Assembly: GCA_018052735.1 (NCBI GenBank)
Contig: JAGPMT010000006.1
Coordinates: 62,001 to 126,000, forward strand
DNA: 64,000 bases
Reading direction: 5' to 3'
From: Phycisphaerae bacterium
Lineage (GTDB): Bacteria > Planctomycetota > Phycisphaerae > Sedimentisphaerales > Anaerohalosphaeraceae
How positions within the stretch are numbered: position 1 is the first letter of the stretch; every line of letters starts with the position of its first letter. The translations under genes were made by a program, and so were the position numbers. Shown here in pieces: positions 34,984-44,277 of this stretch. The notes beneath the pieces were generated by a model that made no database searches, had not been told where the DNA came from, and saw only the letters and a list, made by a program, of their open reading frames with translations.

Positions 34984-36477
34984 TCAGGCCGGATTTTTCT
35001 TTTGATAAATAAAACTTAAAACGATATATAAAACCGCTGTCATAAACCATCCCGGCAATGAAACGAAATAAATCTGCATCCGGCCGGAAAGAACAAGCCA
35101 GCCGCATACAGCCAGTGTAATGAACCACGCCAGACCTGCTGCCCAATTAAACTGCGATCCGGAAAGCCGGGCATAATTGCTCCGCAGACCGAGCTTGTCC
35201 ATCAGCCAGAAATCGACAAAAATTACAGCTCCCATCGGCATCAGCACCAGAGCGAATGTCGCGACAAAATCCAGCAGATTCATCGCTACAGCAGGAAACA
35301 TCCCCGAGACTGTTGCCACCAGACCAATTACCAATGTAACCCAAAAAAGAGGTTTTTTCGGCATAATACCCTGAAATGCCAAACCTGCACGGTAAATAGT
35401 CGGATTGGCAGTTGTCCAAGCAGCTACAATAACGCAAATCAGGCCGGTCAAGCCGGCAGCCCGATAGGTCATCGGTCCGGGCAGGACATCGGTATCGGCC
35501 GGATTCAGGTGCAGCTGATAGGCATACAAAATCGATGCACAAATCCAAGCCATAAAATGGCCGACATACATTCCTGCCGCCGATGCGACACCATACCAGG
35601 ACTTGCGGGCATAGCGGAAAACCGACAAATCACTCATTCCGATATGCCACGCCATATTGCAGAACCAGGCAAAAAACATAATATGCCAGAATGTAAACTT
35701 AACCTGTCCCGGCAAGGGCGGCCCCCCTTTCCAGATACGCATTTTTGCCAGCGTCCAAAGATCCGAATAAGATTGAATCTCCATATCAGCGGCGTTTAGA
35801 AACTGCCGAAAACCAATGAGGCCAAAAGCCAGAAAGACCAAGACCATCCACGGCGCGGCAATATTGGCAAACTTTGCAACCGTTTTATACCCGCAGGCGG
35901 CAACAACAGCAATGGTCGTTCCTGCGGCAGCCACCGCCAGAATCCAGCCGATGCTGTTGGGATACAGATCATCAAGACCCGGCATTGGAAACTTAAACCA
36001 GATGCCGAAGGCCGTCGCTGAAACCGTGATCATTGCGCCGGCAAGGATGGTAAACATCACGCCGTTGGCCAGATTGTACACCATAACCAGACGGCGGCCG
36101 CAGATTTTCTCAAGCTGGTAGTACAGCGTCAGCCGGGCACGGGTTGCTATCGGAGCGCACAAAAACATCCAGCTCAAAACAGCTAATGCATTGCCGACCA
36201 GCAGACCGACAATCATATCAAAAGCACTGATGCCGGAAGCAACAAACAGCGGTCCAATCATCAGTTCTGTACCTGCACAATGTTCGCCGGCGTACATTCC
36301 GACAAAACTCTTAAATCCCAAAAGGGCATGCGGAGGCACAGGAGTTCGCTCATACTCCGCAGCAGGATGAAAACCGTCAGAATGACAGGATTCGGTTTGC
36401 GGGCTATTCTGAGCTGCACCTTGGGTCTGTGCACAGGTGTTTGTTGTATGGTCGGCGTTCACGGCTGTTTTACCCAT
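34984..36477 (-). CDS. NCS1-type (purine-cytosine permease-like) transporter
   Basis: About 497 residues, with roughly 12 hydrophobic segments after a hydrophilic N-terminus of about 55 residues that is rich in His, Thr and Cys. The first segment 'GFKSFVGMYAGEHCAGTELMIGPLFVASGISAFDMIVGLLVGNALAVLSW' and the later 'GMFPAVAMNLLDFVATFALVLMPMGAVIFVDFW' fit the nucleobase/cation symporter-1 family. The start is ATG 36477, overlapping the rhaT stop by eight bases; the longer reading to 36579 lies inside rhaT. Its place inside a rhamnose operon is unexpected, since NCS1 proteins normally carry nucleobases, allantoin or hydantoins. The substrate here is unknown. Confidence 0.82.
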   Translation of the reverse strand: MGKTAVNADHTTNTCAQTQGAAQNSPQTESCHSDGFHPAAEYERTPVPPHALLGFKSFVGMYAGEHCAGTELMIGPLFVASGISAFDMIVGLLVGNALAVLSWMFLCAPIATRARLTLYYQLEKICGRRLVMVYNLANGVMFTILAGAMITVSATAFGIWFKFPMPGLDDLYPNSIGWILAVAAAGTTIAVVAACGYKTVAKFANIAAPWMVLVFLAFGLIGFRQFLNAADMEIQSYSDLWTLAKMRIWKGGPPLPGQVKFTFWHIMFFAWFCNMAWHIGMSDLSVFRYARKSWYGVASAAGMYVGHFMAWICASILYAYQLHLNPADTDVLPGPMTYRAAGLTGLICVIVAAWTTANPTIYRAGLAFQGIMPKKPLFWVTLVIGLVATVSGMFPAVAMNLLDFVATFALVLMPMGAVIFVDFWLMDKLGLRSNYARLSGSQFNWAAGLAWFITLAVCGWLVLSGRMQIYFVSLPGWFMTAVLYIVLSFIYQKKNPA

Positions 36478-37603
36478 AGATGGAAGATACCTGCTGTGCA
36501 TTCGGAAGATTTCGACTCTGGCCGGCGGATTTGCTCTGGCCCAGATAGCCGCTCCAGCCGGCAATAACCGCTGAGGCAATCAGCAGCACAAGCCCAGCCG
36601 CCAAAAGCCCCTGTGTTTTTCTGCTGGTCCCTTTCCACTCGCCCAGCATCAAACCCAGCAGCTGGCTGAAGAGAATCTGACTGGCCATCAGCACCGCCCA
36701 GCCGATATAGGCGGTAGTCCCCATCATGGGCTCACCGGTTTTAAAGCAGATGAATTGCGAGCACCAAATCGCTCCGGCCAGACCCGCCAACACAAGATTG
36801 GCAAGCACAGGAGCATCTTTCTTGACATAATCTCCTGCCGTCTTGTTTTTGAGATTTAAAAAGATGCACCAGACGGCATTGACAACAAAACCTCCCAGCA
36901 GCACCACCACCAGCACCGGCATGCCAGCCCAGGCACGGGATGTGTGCGGCTCTGTTGTCATTGCCAGATTCTCAATTTCCGGCCCGCCCTGAAGACCAAA
37001 ACTCATCGCCGAACTCATCAGGCCTGAAAACAGGGCCGCCAAAATGCCCTTTTTGAAGTTAAACTCTGCTACCGCTTTTTTCTTTTCTTCCTCGGACAGC
37101 TCGCTTTCTTTGGACATTCCGGCCATTCCGACAAAGACAATGCCCACCACCGAAACGACTGCCGCCGCCACTGATACAAGTCCCGACGGCGTTTTAAACA
37201 TCGCCGATACGGCATCAGAACCCTTGAGCATCGGCGGAATGAGCGTGCCGGCAGCCGAACACAGACCGCAGCCCATCGCCAACCCCAATCCGAAGCCCAA
37301 ATAGCGAATCATCAAACCCCATGTCAAGCCGCCGACTCCCCACGCTGCCCCGCACAGGAAACATTTGATTATTTCGTTCCGCGGAGCGCCGGCCAAAACC
37401 GAAAGAACATTGGGCGAGGTCGTCAGGGCCAAAATCCACGGCACAATAACCAGTCCAAAAACCGCATAAACCAGCCAATAGCTTTCCCATGCCCATTTGG
37501 TCACTTTTTTAAACGGCAGATAAAAAACGGCTCCGGCCAGACCGCCGAGCATAAAAATCACGATACCAACGGCCGGATTGGCTGCTGCAAGCAGAGTCGT
37601 CAT
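36470..37603 (-). CDS. rhaT: L-rhamnose/proton symporter RhaT
   Basis: 377 residues, about ten transmembrane helices, somewhat longer than E. coli RhaT (344). Typical blocks are 'NPAVGIVIFMLGGLAGAVFYLPFKKVTKWAWESYW', 'CFLCGAAWGVGGLTWGLMIRYLGFGLGLAMGCGLCSAAGTLIPP' and 'GLMSSAMSFGLQGG'. It imports L-rhamnose across the inner membrane with a proton. AAGGAG with good spacing precedes the ATG, and the gene follows the isomerase by 27 bases. Confidence 0.93.
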   Translation of the reverse strand: MTTLLAAANPAVGIVIFMLGGLAGAVFYLPFKKVTKWAWESYWLVYAVFGLVIVPWILALTTSPNVLSVLAGAPRNEIIKCFLCGAAWGVGGLTWGLMIRYLGFGLGLAMGCGLCSAAGTLIPPMLKGSDAVSAMFKTPSGLVSVAAAVVSVVGIVFVGMAGMSKESELSEEEKKKAVAEFNFKKGILAALFSGLMSSAMSFGLQGGPEIENLAMTTEPHTSRAWAGMPVLVVVLLGGFVVNAVWCIFLNLKNKTAGDYVKKDAPVLANLVLAGLAGAIWCSQFICFKTGEPMMGTTAYIGWAVLMASQILFSQLLGLMLGEWKGTSRKTQGLLAAGLVLLIASAVIAGWSGYLGQSKSAGQSRNLPNAQQVSSIYG

Positions 37604-37630
37604 CGTGTTCTCCTTAACAGACGGTTTTTA

Positions 37631-38896
37631 TTAGCGTTTTGAAAGAACATCGGCCTCGTATTTTTTCACTTCATCCAACCACGCCATACCGACAGGCACA
37701 TTGCGGCTCATGCAGTAGTAGTCCCAGACAGCAGCCCACGGCAGGGTTTTGAGCTCCTCCAGCATCGCCAGCCGGCGGGTGTAGTCCATCTTCAGCTCAA
37801 TTTTCCGGAGGGTTTCTGTCGGCTCCAGCAGAGCTATCAGGAGGGCTTTTATCATATTGCGCATTCCAATGGTCCAGGCCGCTACACGGTTGATGCTGGC
37901 ATCAAAGAAATCCAGTCCGATATGCACCTTGTCCAGCTTGCCGCTGCGAACCAGCTCTTTGGCAATGGCCTGCAATTCATCATCCAGAATAACCACATGG
38001 TCGCTGTCCCAGCGGACAGGCCGGCTGACATGCAGCAGCAGCTGGGGACAGAACATCATTACCGAGGAAATTTTTTCGGAAATCATCTCCGTCGGATGAA
38101 AATGCCCTGCATCCAGACAAAGAAGTTTCTGCCGCGAAACAGCATAGCCCAGATAAAACTCGTGCGAACCGACTGTGTAGCTTTCGGCACCGATACCGAA
38201 AAGTTTGGATTCCACTGCATCCAGATTGTGAGCAGGATTCACTTTGACCGCAAAAATTTTATCCAGCGAATCCATCAGTCGCAACCGCGGCGAAACACGG
38301 TCAACAGGGACATCTTTGTAGCCGTCGGGAATCCAGAAATTGGTGACCGTGGTGCTGCCCAGCTGCCTGCCGATGGCAGCGCCGATTTTGCGGCAGGCGA
38401 TGCCGTGCTCAATCCAGAAGTTGCGGATACCCTTATCGGGATGACTTAGGGTAAATCCATCGGCAGCCTTCGGATGTGAAAAATAGGTGGGATTAAAATC
38501 CATCCCCAGCTTATTGGCCTTGGCCCAGTCAATCCAGCTCTGGAAGTGGCGGGGCTGCATTTCGTTGCGGTCGATATATTTGCCGCCGTTATCAATGTAG
38601 CAGGCATGCAGATTCAGCCGATGCCGGCCGGGAATCAGACTGAATGCCTTTTCAATATCGGCTCGAAGCTGGTCAATCGTGCGGGCTTTGCCGGGATAGT
38701 TGCCGGTGGCCTGAATGCCGCCGCCGGACAGCTCTGCCCCGACCGTTTCGAATCCGCCGACATCATCGCCCTGCCAGCAATGCATCGAAATCGGGATGGC
38801 CGCCAGTTTCTTGAGAACCTTGTCTGTATCGATTCCAATCTGGGCATACTGCTCTTTGGCTATGCTGTATGCTTTTTCAATAGTCTTTTTCGTCAT
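37631..38896 (-). CDS. rhaA: L-rhamnose isomerase
   Basis: 421 residues, matching E. coli RhaA (419). It converts L-rhamnose to L-rhamnulose. Conserved parts include '[15 protein letters not shown]', '[10 protein letters not shown]', '[24 protein letters not shown]', '[24 protein letters not shown]', '[12 protein letters not shown]' (metal ligands) and '[14 protein letters not shown]'. GGAG lies six bases before the second ATG (38894-38896) and directly touches the first (38902), so the second is chosen. Confidence 0.96.
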   Translation of the reverse strand: MTKKTIEKAYSIAKEQYAQIGIDTDKVLKKLAAIPISMHCWQGDDVGGFETVGAELSGGGIQATGNYPGKARTIDQLRADIEKAFSLIPGRHRLNLHACYIDNGGKYIDRNEMQPRHFQSWIDWAKANKLGMDFNPTYFSHPKAADGFTLSHPDKGIRNFWIEHGIACRKIGAAIGRQLGSTTVTNFWIPDGYKDVPVDRVSPRLRLMDSLDKIFAVKVNPAHNLDAVESKLFGIGAESYTVGSHEFYLGYAVSRQKLLCLDAGHFHPTEMISEKISSVMMFCPQLLLHVSRPVRWDSDHVVILDDELQAIAKELVRSGKLDKVHIGLDFFDASINRVAAWTIGMRNMIKALLIALLEPTETLRKIELKMDYTRRLAMLEELKTLPWAAVWDYYCMSRNVPVGMAWLDEVKKYEADVLSKR

Positions 38897-38929
38897 TGGC
38901 ATCTCCTGTAAAAGGCGTTTGTGTTGGCA

Positions 38930-40405
38930 CTAAATCCGGGCTTTTTTGAGCTTCATAAAACGTTCAAACGGCGCCTCCCATGCAGCCGTATTTTTCGGAG
39001 CATAGGTATGCATTTCAAAGGACTGGCGGATGATTTTTCTTGCTTCGGCCAGCGACGGGATATGCCCCAGCCCGATCGCCTGCATCGCAATATTTCCGAT
39101 AACGGTGGCTTCCACCGGGCCGGTAATGACCGTGGTACCGGTGGCATCCGCCGCCAGCTGATTGAGCAGCGTATTCTGTGTGCCGCCGCCGACAATATGC
39201 AGCTTTTCAATTCGGGTACCGTAAATCTCGCAAAGCTGCTGCATCACCAGCCGATACTGCAGCGCCAGACTTTCCAGACAGCATCGGACATAAGCCCCTT
39301 CCGAAGCAGGAACAGGCTGGCCGGTCTTGCGGCAGAATGCGGCGATGGCCTCGGTCATCGAAGGCGGATTCATAAACATATCCCTGTCGGGGTCAATTAA
39401 GCTGGCAAAGGCCGGAGCTTGCGCAGCCATCTGGGTCAGTGTGCCGTAATCCAGCTCCTTGGCAAAGGCCGCACGGCAGCGCTGGACCAGCCACAATCCC
39501 ATAATATTTTTGAGAAACCGAATCGTATCAAACACCCCGCCTTCATTGGTAAAGTTGTACTCGAAGGCTTTGGGAGATGAAACGGGGCTGTCGGCTTCAA
39601 TCCCCATCAGCGACCATGTTCCAGAACTGATATAAGCCCAGTTTTTGCCCTCTGCCGGCACAGCCGCCACAGCCGAAGCAGTATCGTGCGTGCCGGGGGC
39701 GATAACCGGAATCGGCCCCAGACCGGTAACAGCCTGCAGATAGCTGCTGATAGGCCCGATTGTGGTGCCGGGCTTGATTAACGGATGCAGAATCGACGGC
39801 GATACGCCGATGGCCTTGAAAATGTCTTCATCCCAGCTTTTGGTCTTGAGATTAATGCCCTGTGAGGTGGTGGCATCGGTGTACTCGTTGGTGAGTTTGC
39901 CGGTAAACAGATAATGGAAATAATCGGGTATCATCAGAAAATGAGCGGCATTTTTGAGCGCTTCGCTTTTTTTCTCAGCCAGAGCCAGAAGCTGATAGAT
40001 AGAATTAAACTTCAAAAACGCAATACCGGTCTTTTCATAAATGGTTTCAGACGGAATCCGCTTGAAAAGCGTTTCCATCATCCCATCCGTTCGGCTGTCG
40101 CGATAGGCCACAGGCAAGCCCATCTGGGTTTCGTCCCTGGCCAGCAGCACAAAATCCACCCCCCAGCTGTCCACGCCGATGCTCTCAATGGGCACATCCG
40201 AACCGGCACACTTCTTGAAGGCCTCCAGCATCGACTCATACAGGCGAACCAGATTCCAGCAGTACTGGCCGCCGATGGGGACCATTCCATTGGGAAAACG
40301 GCTGATTTCTTCCAGACGCAGTTTGCCATCCTGCAGGATGCCTTTTACGACCCGGCCGCTTTCGGCCCCCAGATCAATGGCTGCATAGGCATGTACTTCG
40401 GCCAT
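38930..40405 (-). CDS. rhaB: Rhamnulokinase
   Basis: 491 residues, FGGY carbohydrate kinase family, the size of E. coli RhaB (489). It phosphorylates L-rhamnulose to rhamnulose-1-phosphate. Motifs include 'YAAIDLGAESGRVVKG' (phosphate 1), 'IGVDSWGVDFVLL', 'GTHDTASAVAAVPAEGKNWAYISSGTWSLMGIE' and 'LHIVGGGTQNTLLNQLAADATG'. A strong GGAGG lies before the ATG. It sits 11 bases after the aldolase gene. Confidence 0.95.
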   Translation of the reverse strand: MAEVHAYAAIDLGAESGRVVKGILQDGKLRLEEISRFPNGMVPIGGQYCWNLVRLYESMLEAFKKCAGSDVPIESIGVDSWGVDFVLLARDETQMGLPVAYRDSRTDGMMETLFKRIPSETIYEKTGIAFLKFNSIYQLLALAEKKSEALKNAAHFLMIPDYFHYLFTGKLTNEYTDATTSQGINLKTKSWDEDIFKAIGVSPSILHPLIKPGTTIGPISSYLQAVTGLGPIPVIAPGTHDTASAVAAVPAEGKNWAYISSGTWSLMGIEADSPVSSPKAFEYNFTNEGGVFDTIRFLKNIMGLWLVQRCRAAFAKELDYGTLTQMAAQAPAFASLIDPDRDMFMNPPSMTEAIAAFCRKTGQPVPASEGAYVRCCLESLALQYRLVMQQLCEIYGTRIEKLHIVGGGTQNTLLNQLAADATGTTVITGPVEATVIGNIAMQAIGLGHIPSLAEARKIIRQSFEMHTYAPKNTAAWEAPFERFMKLKKARI

Positions 40406-40416
40406 AAAGTCCTCCG

Positions 40417-41490
40417 TTATTGCTTGGTTAACTGATTTTTACGGTACGACTCAACTTCCCAGTTTTCAATAAATTGCCGCGCTGTGTCGGTCATATAGTC
40501 CACACCTCCGAAGGCAGCCGCCAACTGCCTGACCAGCCCTCCATCCTGTGCCAGTTCCAGCGCCAGACGGGCTGCCTTGGGGCTTGTTGAAACTCCAAAA
40601 ACGGCCTCATCAAAGATCATTACCTGCGGGGTGTATCCATATCGGGATTGAAATGCTTTTATGGATTCTGCACTCGGGCGGCCGACAAACGGATAGGATT
40701 TGGCATAGACAATGTGGTCGGGCGTCAGCGGACCTGCAGCTGGTTCGAAAAAACCGCTGGCAGCAATATGCACAGATTCATCCTGCACAGCCGCGCTGAT
40801 AAGCTGTCGGGCACGGTCTGTCTGCCCTGCTGATGGCATAGGCCCCATCTGAAGGTCAACAGATATGCCGGCAGCTGCATATTCGGCTTCCAGCCGGCCC
40901 ATGACTTGGGCATATAAAGAGCGAATTGTCTCGGCGTTGTCACCCGCAGCAAAAAGACCGTGATTTTTAAGAAAAATCAAGGCCGGCTCTCTGCCGTACG
41001 CCTGCCGGTATGTCTGAATCTCCCGGCGGACCCGCATGCAGAGCGTATAGCCCGGATCGATATAATCCAGCCACAAGGCATCGGGGAAGAGCTGACGGCA
41101 GGCAACAGAGCCGTTTTTTGAGCAGGTCATCCCGTTGACAAGGGACGGATGCGTGTGCACGACAAAACGTGCTTCTAAGGCATTGTGGAGAGGGGCCTCG
41201 ACAGAAGCCCGGCCGGAGATGCCGGGCAAGACGGCTTTTTCCATTTTTTCCTTAACCAGCGCCTCGCGTGCGGCCGAATCCGGCGGGGGTTCTATTGTAT
41301 ACAATTCAGACAGCTTATGCCTGTCCAGGGCGATAAAGTCGCCGGGCTTCAGATCTGCCAGTGTCGTTCCGGACGGCTTGACCCAGAGCGTGTGCGCATC
41401 TTTGCAGGAGGTATTGCCGCCGCCACCGCAAACATAACGCCGCGTGCCGAACTCATGCGATAATACCGTAATCGTGTCAAGGATGTCCAA
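40417..41490 (-). CDS. Class II aldolase, probable rhamnulose-1-phosphate aldolase
   Basis: About 357 residues. Class II aldolase/adducin features are visible: 'YVCGGGGNTSCKDAHTLWVKPSGTTLADL', zinc His pair in 'VVHTHPSLVNGM', and 'IFLKNHGLFAAG' with the third zinc His. It is longer than E. coli RhaD (274); the extra C-terminal domain resembles the aldolase half of RhaE-type fusions, but no dehydrogenase domain follows. It cleaves rhamnulose-1-phosphate to DHAP and lactaldehyde by context. Starts are TTG only: AAAGGA lies six bases before TTG 41490, preferred over TTG 41517. No lactaldehyde dehydrogenase or microcompartment gene is in the operon. Confidence 0.87.
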   Translation of the reverse strand: MDILDTITVLSHEFGTRRYVCGGGGNTSCKDAHTLWVKPSGTTLADLKPGDFIALDRHKLSELYTIEPPPDSAAREALVKEKMEKAVLPGISGRASVEAPLHNALEARFVVHTHPSLVNGMTCSKNGSVACRQLFPDALWLDYIDPGYTLCMRVRREIQTYRQAYGREPALIFLKNHGLFAAGDNAETIRSLYAQVMGRLEAEYAAAGISVDLQMGPMPSAGQTDRARQLISAAVQDESVHIAASGFFEPAAGPLTPDHIVYAKSYPFVGRPSAESIKAFQSRYGYTPQVMIFDEAVFGVSTSPKAARLALELAQDGGLVRQLAAAFGGVDYMTDTARQFIENWEVESYRKNQLTKQ

Positions 41491-41589
41491 TCCGAGTCCT
41501 TTCAGAAAATCAAGCAACCTTCATTCTTATAACAGCAAGTCCGGCAATTTACAACTCTTTCTCCCCCGCCCCAGCAGCAATACAATGCT

Positions 41590-42267
41590 CTACTTGACGG
41601 AACGAATCTGCCGGATAAGAGTCAATGTATCCTGCACCTTGCGTGTTATGCCGGCGAAATCACCAGCCGCCACAAGCTCTTTGGTAATCAGTTTGGAGCC
41701 CATCCCCGCACAGGCAATACCAGCATCAAACCACTCTTTTAAGCTTTCCGGCGTTGGGGAAATGCCCCCGGTCGGCATCAGTTCAGCCCAGGGGCAAGGC
41801 CCTTTAACGGCTTTGGCAAAAGCCGCTCCGCCGACCTGACCGCCCGGGAAAATCTTGCAGATTTCCACACCCAATTCGTGGGCTTTGTGAATTTCGGTAA
41901 CCGAACCGCAGCCCGGGCAGTACGGTATTTTACGTTTATTGCACAGCTTGGCTGTTTCCTCATCCAAAAGCGGCCCGACTATAAAATCTGCACCCGCAGC
42001 AATATACATCGCCGCCGTCGGGGCATCGCAGATAGAGCCGACTCCCAGAATCACCTCCGGCCGCTTACTGTCGCGGTATTCGGTCAGTTTATTAAAAACA
42101 TTGATGGCCCGGTCGCCCCGATTGGTAAACTCCACCACCCGCGCCCCGCCTTCGGCACACGCATCAATGATTCTGCAGGCAGTTTCAGAATTGGGATTGT
42201 AAAAAACCGGAACAAGTCCGATTTCCTTCATAACTGTCAAGGTTTGCAGTCTGCTGTAACGCGCCAT
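41590..42267 (-). CDS. KDPG/KHG-type aldolase (Eda family)
   Basis: 225 residues, class I aldolase TIM barrel. The Schiff-base Lys is K138 in 'VEICKIFPGG', the catalytic Glu is E46 in 'RVVEFTNRGD', and 'LMPTGGISPTPESLKEWFDAG' binds phosphate. Eda cleaves 2-keto-3-deoxy-6-phosphogluconate to pyruvate and glyceraldehyde-3-phosphate. It is the first gene of the rhamnose operon, about 100 bases before the aldolase gene. A KDPG-type aldolase is not needed for the RhaA-B-D route, which hints at joint use with uronate breakdown. ATG 42267 has AAGG upstream; the longer reading to 42345 is not needed. Confidence 0.9.
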   Translation of the reverse strand: MARYSRLQTLTVMKEIGLVPVFYNPNSETACRIIDACAEGGARVVEFTNRGDRAINVFNKLTEYRDSKRPEVILGVGSICDAPTAAMYIAAGADFIVGPLLDEETAKLCNKRKIPYCPGCGSVTEIHKAHELGVEICKIFPGGQVGGAAFAKAVKGPCPWAELMPTGGISPTPESLKEWFDAGIACAGMGSKLITKELVAAGDFAGITRKVQDTLTLIRQIRSVK

Positions 42268-42330
42268 TTTTGATGCCTTTCGAATTCTTCTAACAGAATT
42301 TTTTACCAGCTTCAACCGCCGCTTTCTTAC

Positions 42331-42360
42331 CCAAATTGCCCGCATACTATAACACAGGAT
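42331..42360 (-). promoter_or_regulatory. Possible promoter region of the rhamnose operon
   Basis: On the minus strand a TATAGT -10-like element lies at about 42345-42350, with no good -35. Operon transcription should start in 42268-42450, between the divergent genes. Confidence 0.3.
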
Positions 42361-42418
42361 AAGATTTCAGGAAAGAGAGCAAAAATGACTTTTTTTCTAT
42401 TCAGGATAACAACTCGGA

Positions 42419-42446
42419 TTGACGATATTTTATGTCTGCATATGTC
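42419..42446 (+). promoter_or_regulatory. Candidate promoter of the WYL regulator
   Basis: TTGACG (42419-42424) and TATGTC (42441-42446) with a 16-base spacer. It shows that the translation start must lie downstream, at 42533. Confidence 0.45.
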
Positions 42447-42532
42447 CCGATAAAACAGAGTTGATTTTGGCAAAATTCGATTGTATCATTCCAAGCTGGA
42501 GAATCAGATTTTTCTTGCAGAAGGTAAAGACT

Positions 42533-43525
42533 ATGTCCCGCGGAGAACCGCTTATTCGGCAATGGAATTTATTGAAAGCCCTTCAGGCTTATCACTATGG
42601 ATTGAGTGCAGACGAACTGGCCTGCCGGCTGGAGTGCAGCAAACGGCAGGTCCAGCGGGATTTAAACGTCCTTCAAGAAGTCGGCTTTCCGATTTCGTAT
42701 GAGCAGCGGGATTTCGGCAAACGATTTTGGAAGCTGTCGCACCATTTTATAGAGAGCGATAAGCTGATTTTCTCGGTTACCGAGATGCTGAGCATCTTTC
42801 TGAGCCAGAAACTGCTGGCGCCGCTGGCAGGCACACAATTTGGTGAAGGTCTTGACTCGCTGTTTGAAAAGATTAAAGCTACTCTGACCCCTCGTGCATT
42901 AAGCCATTTTACCCAAATGGACAGCACGCTGCTTGTTAAAAGCCATACGTTCAGCGACTATTCCGCCCACGACAAAACCATTCGGCTGCTTACCAAAGCA
43001 ATTCAGGACTCTGTTGTCGTAAATCTGACCTATAAATCGCAGAGCCGTCAGAAACCCTACCAGACTCGCTATCATCCGTATGGAATGGTCTTTTTTGACG
43101 GCGATTTATACTGTATCGGTCTGATGGAGATTTACGGCCAGATTCGAACCCTAAAGCTTAACCGCATTATCAGCAGTGAACTGACCCCAGACAGATTTCG
43201 CAAACCTGCAGATTTTTCCATCCAAGAACAGATGGAAGGCTCATTGGGCATTTTCAGCTCGCCGGGACCGACACAAACCATCCGGATTCAACTGGACGGC
43301 TGGGCTGCCAGCAGTGTCCGTGAAGCCATTCATCATCCCAGCCAGAAGATTCTTGATGATAACGACAGCCGTGTTATTGTCCAGTTTAAATTGGCCGATA
43401 CCACCGAACTGAAACGTTGGCTGCTGAGCTTTGGCTGTCATGCCTGCATTTTAAGCCCAAAACAGTTAGCCGACCAGATAGCATCAGAAATCAAGAAAAT
43501 GTCCCAGCGCTACACAAAAAAATAA
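42533..43525 (+). CDS. WYL-domain transcriptional regulator (DeoR/HTH_11 type)
   Basis: 330 residues. The N-terminal winged helix (about 8-60) reads 'QWNLLKALQAYHYGLSADELACRLECSKRQVQRDLNVLQEVGFPI'. The middle WYL domain (about 145-220) reads 'VVNLTYKSQSRQKPYQTRYHPYGMVFFDGDLYCIGLMEIYGQIRTLKLNRI'. The C-terminal WCX extension closes the protein. WYL proteins sense nucleic acids or other ligands and mostly repress. It is divergent from the rhamnose operon, so it is the likely local regulator in place of the AraC-type RhaR/RhaS. The start at 42533 has AAGG; a longer frame from 42419 overlaps the promoter. Confidence 0.88.
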   Translation: MSRGEPLIRQWNLLKALQAYHYGLSADELACRLECSKRQVQRDLNVLQEVGFPISYEQRDFGKRFWKLSHHFIESDKLIFSVTEMLSIFLSQKLLAPLAGTQFGEGLDSLFEKIKATLTPRALSHFTQMDSTLLVKSHTFSDYSAHDKTIRLLTKAIQDSVVVNLTYKSQSRQKPYQTRYHPYGMVFFDGDLYCIGLMEIYGQIRTLKLNRIISSELTPDRFRKPADFSIQEQMEGSLGIFSSPGPTQTIRIQLDGWAASSVREAIHHPSQKILDDNDSRVIVQFKLADTTELKRWLLSFGCHACILSPKQLADQIASEIKKMSQRYTKK

Positions 43526-44277
43526 AAAAAAATTTTCACTTTTCGCCATCACAGCATATAGGTTCTTTCTTGTCGCGAAACCCCAAAGCGTTGTAGGTCT
43601 GGCCAGAGATGTCATACCCTGACGCAAGTTTTCAAAAAACAGCTTCGACCAAACCTGTCATACCCCTGTTTTATACTTTGGATTGATGATGCAATTCTCT
43701 AATTTTGTTAAAGAGCTGAAAAATGATTAAATTGCCTTATCCAAGGAATGCACGGGGATTACGGCAGCTGTTTTCGGTCGGTTTGCTGCGACGGATGCCC
43801 CTGATAACTCGGGCGGCATTTGAAAGAATCTGGAATCGTCCGGCAGCCGGTTATTCTGCAAATGCATTGCATAGGCGGCAGAAGGAGAAAAGCATGACCA
43901 GCATGACAGACAACAGAGTGTGCCGTCATCCCATTGAGGACGCCGCCGGCATTATGTCGCTGAACAATAAACAAGCGTTCTCTCATTCATACAGCAGATG
44001 CGGAACGCCTGCAGATCCGCAGCAAGGGCAAAGCGGCAGAAGGGAAAAGAACCCGTTGCGGCATTCCGCACAGCGGGGGGACCGCAGGATTCGGTTTCCC
44101 CGCATCGTTTTTTACATCGGCCGGCAACCTCAACTTTAGATTAAGGGAAAAATTAGACGCTCCGGCGGCCGGAGAAGGCAACATCGCTGCGGCCAATCTG
44201 GAAGGTTAATATGATGCTGCTATTTTTAATAATTCCAAAGGGCTTAACCGTGTCAACACCGATCAGCCGCTGCCCGG
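43526..44277 (+). other. Gene-poor stretch, possible decayed coding sequence
   Basis: No convincing gene is seen in about 750 bases. One plus-strand frame is open for 138 codons (43723-44139), but its product is rich in Arg, His and Gln with no fold-like pattern. Another plus-strand frame gives a protein-like stretch (FPASFFTSAGNLNFRLREKL then GEGNIAAANLEG) that hits a stop at about 44206 and continues sensibly after it (YDAAIFNNSKGLNRVN). This looks like debris of a former gene whose family could not be recognised. Confidence 0.3.

Noticed and set aside
36478-36579. 34-residue extension of the NCS1-type permease
   Set aside because: It lies within the rhaT coding end; the ATG overlapping the rhaT stop is the natural coupled start.
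43723-44139. Plus-strand 138-codon open frame, with a short DAAG stretch resembling flagellin
   Set aside because: Composition is unlike the neighbours and the flagellin likeness is limited to a few residues; reported only as a possible remnant.
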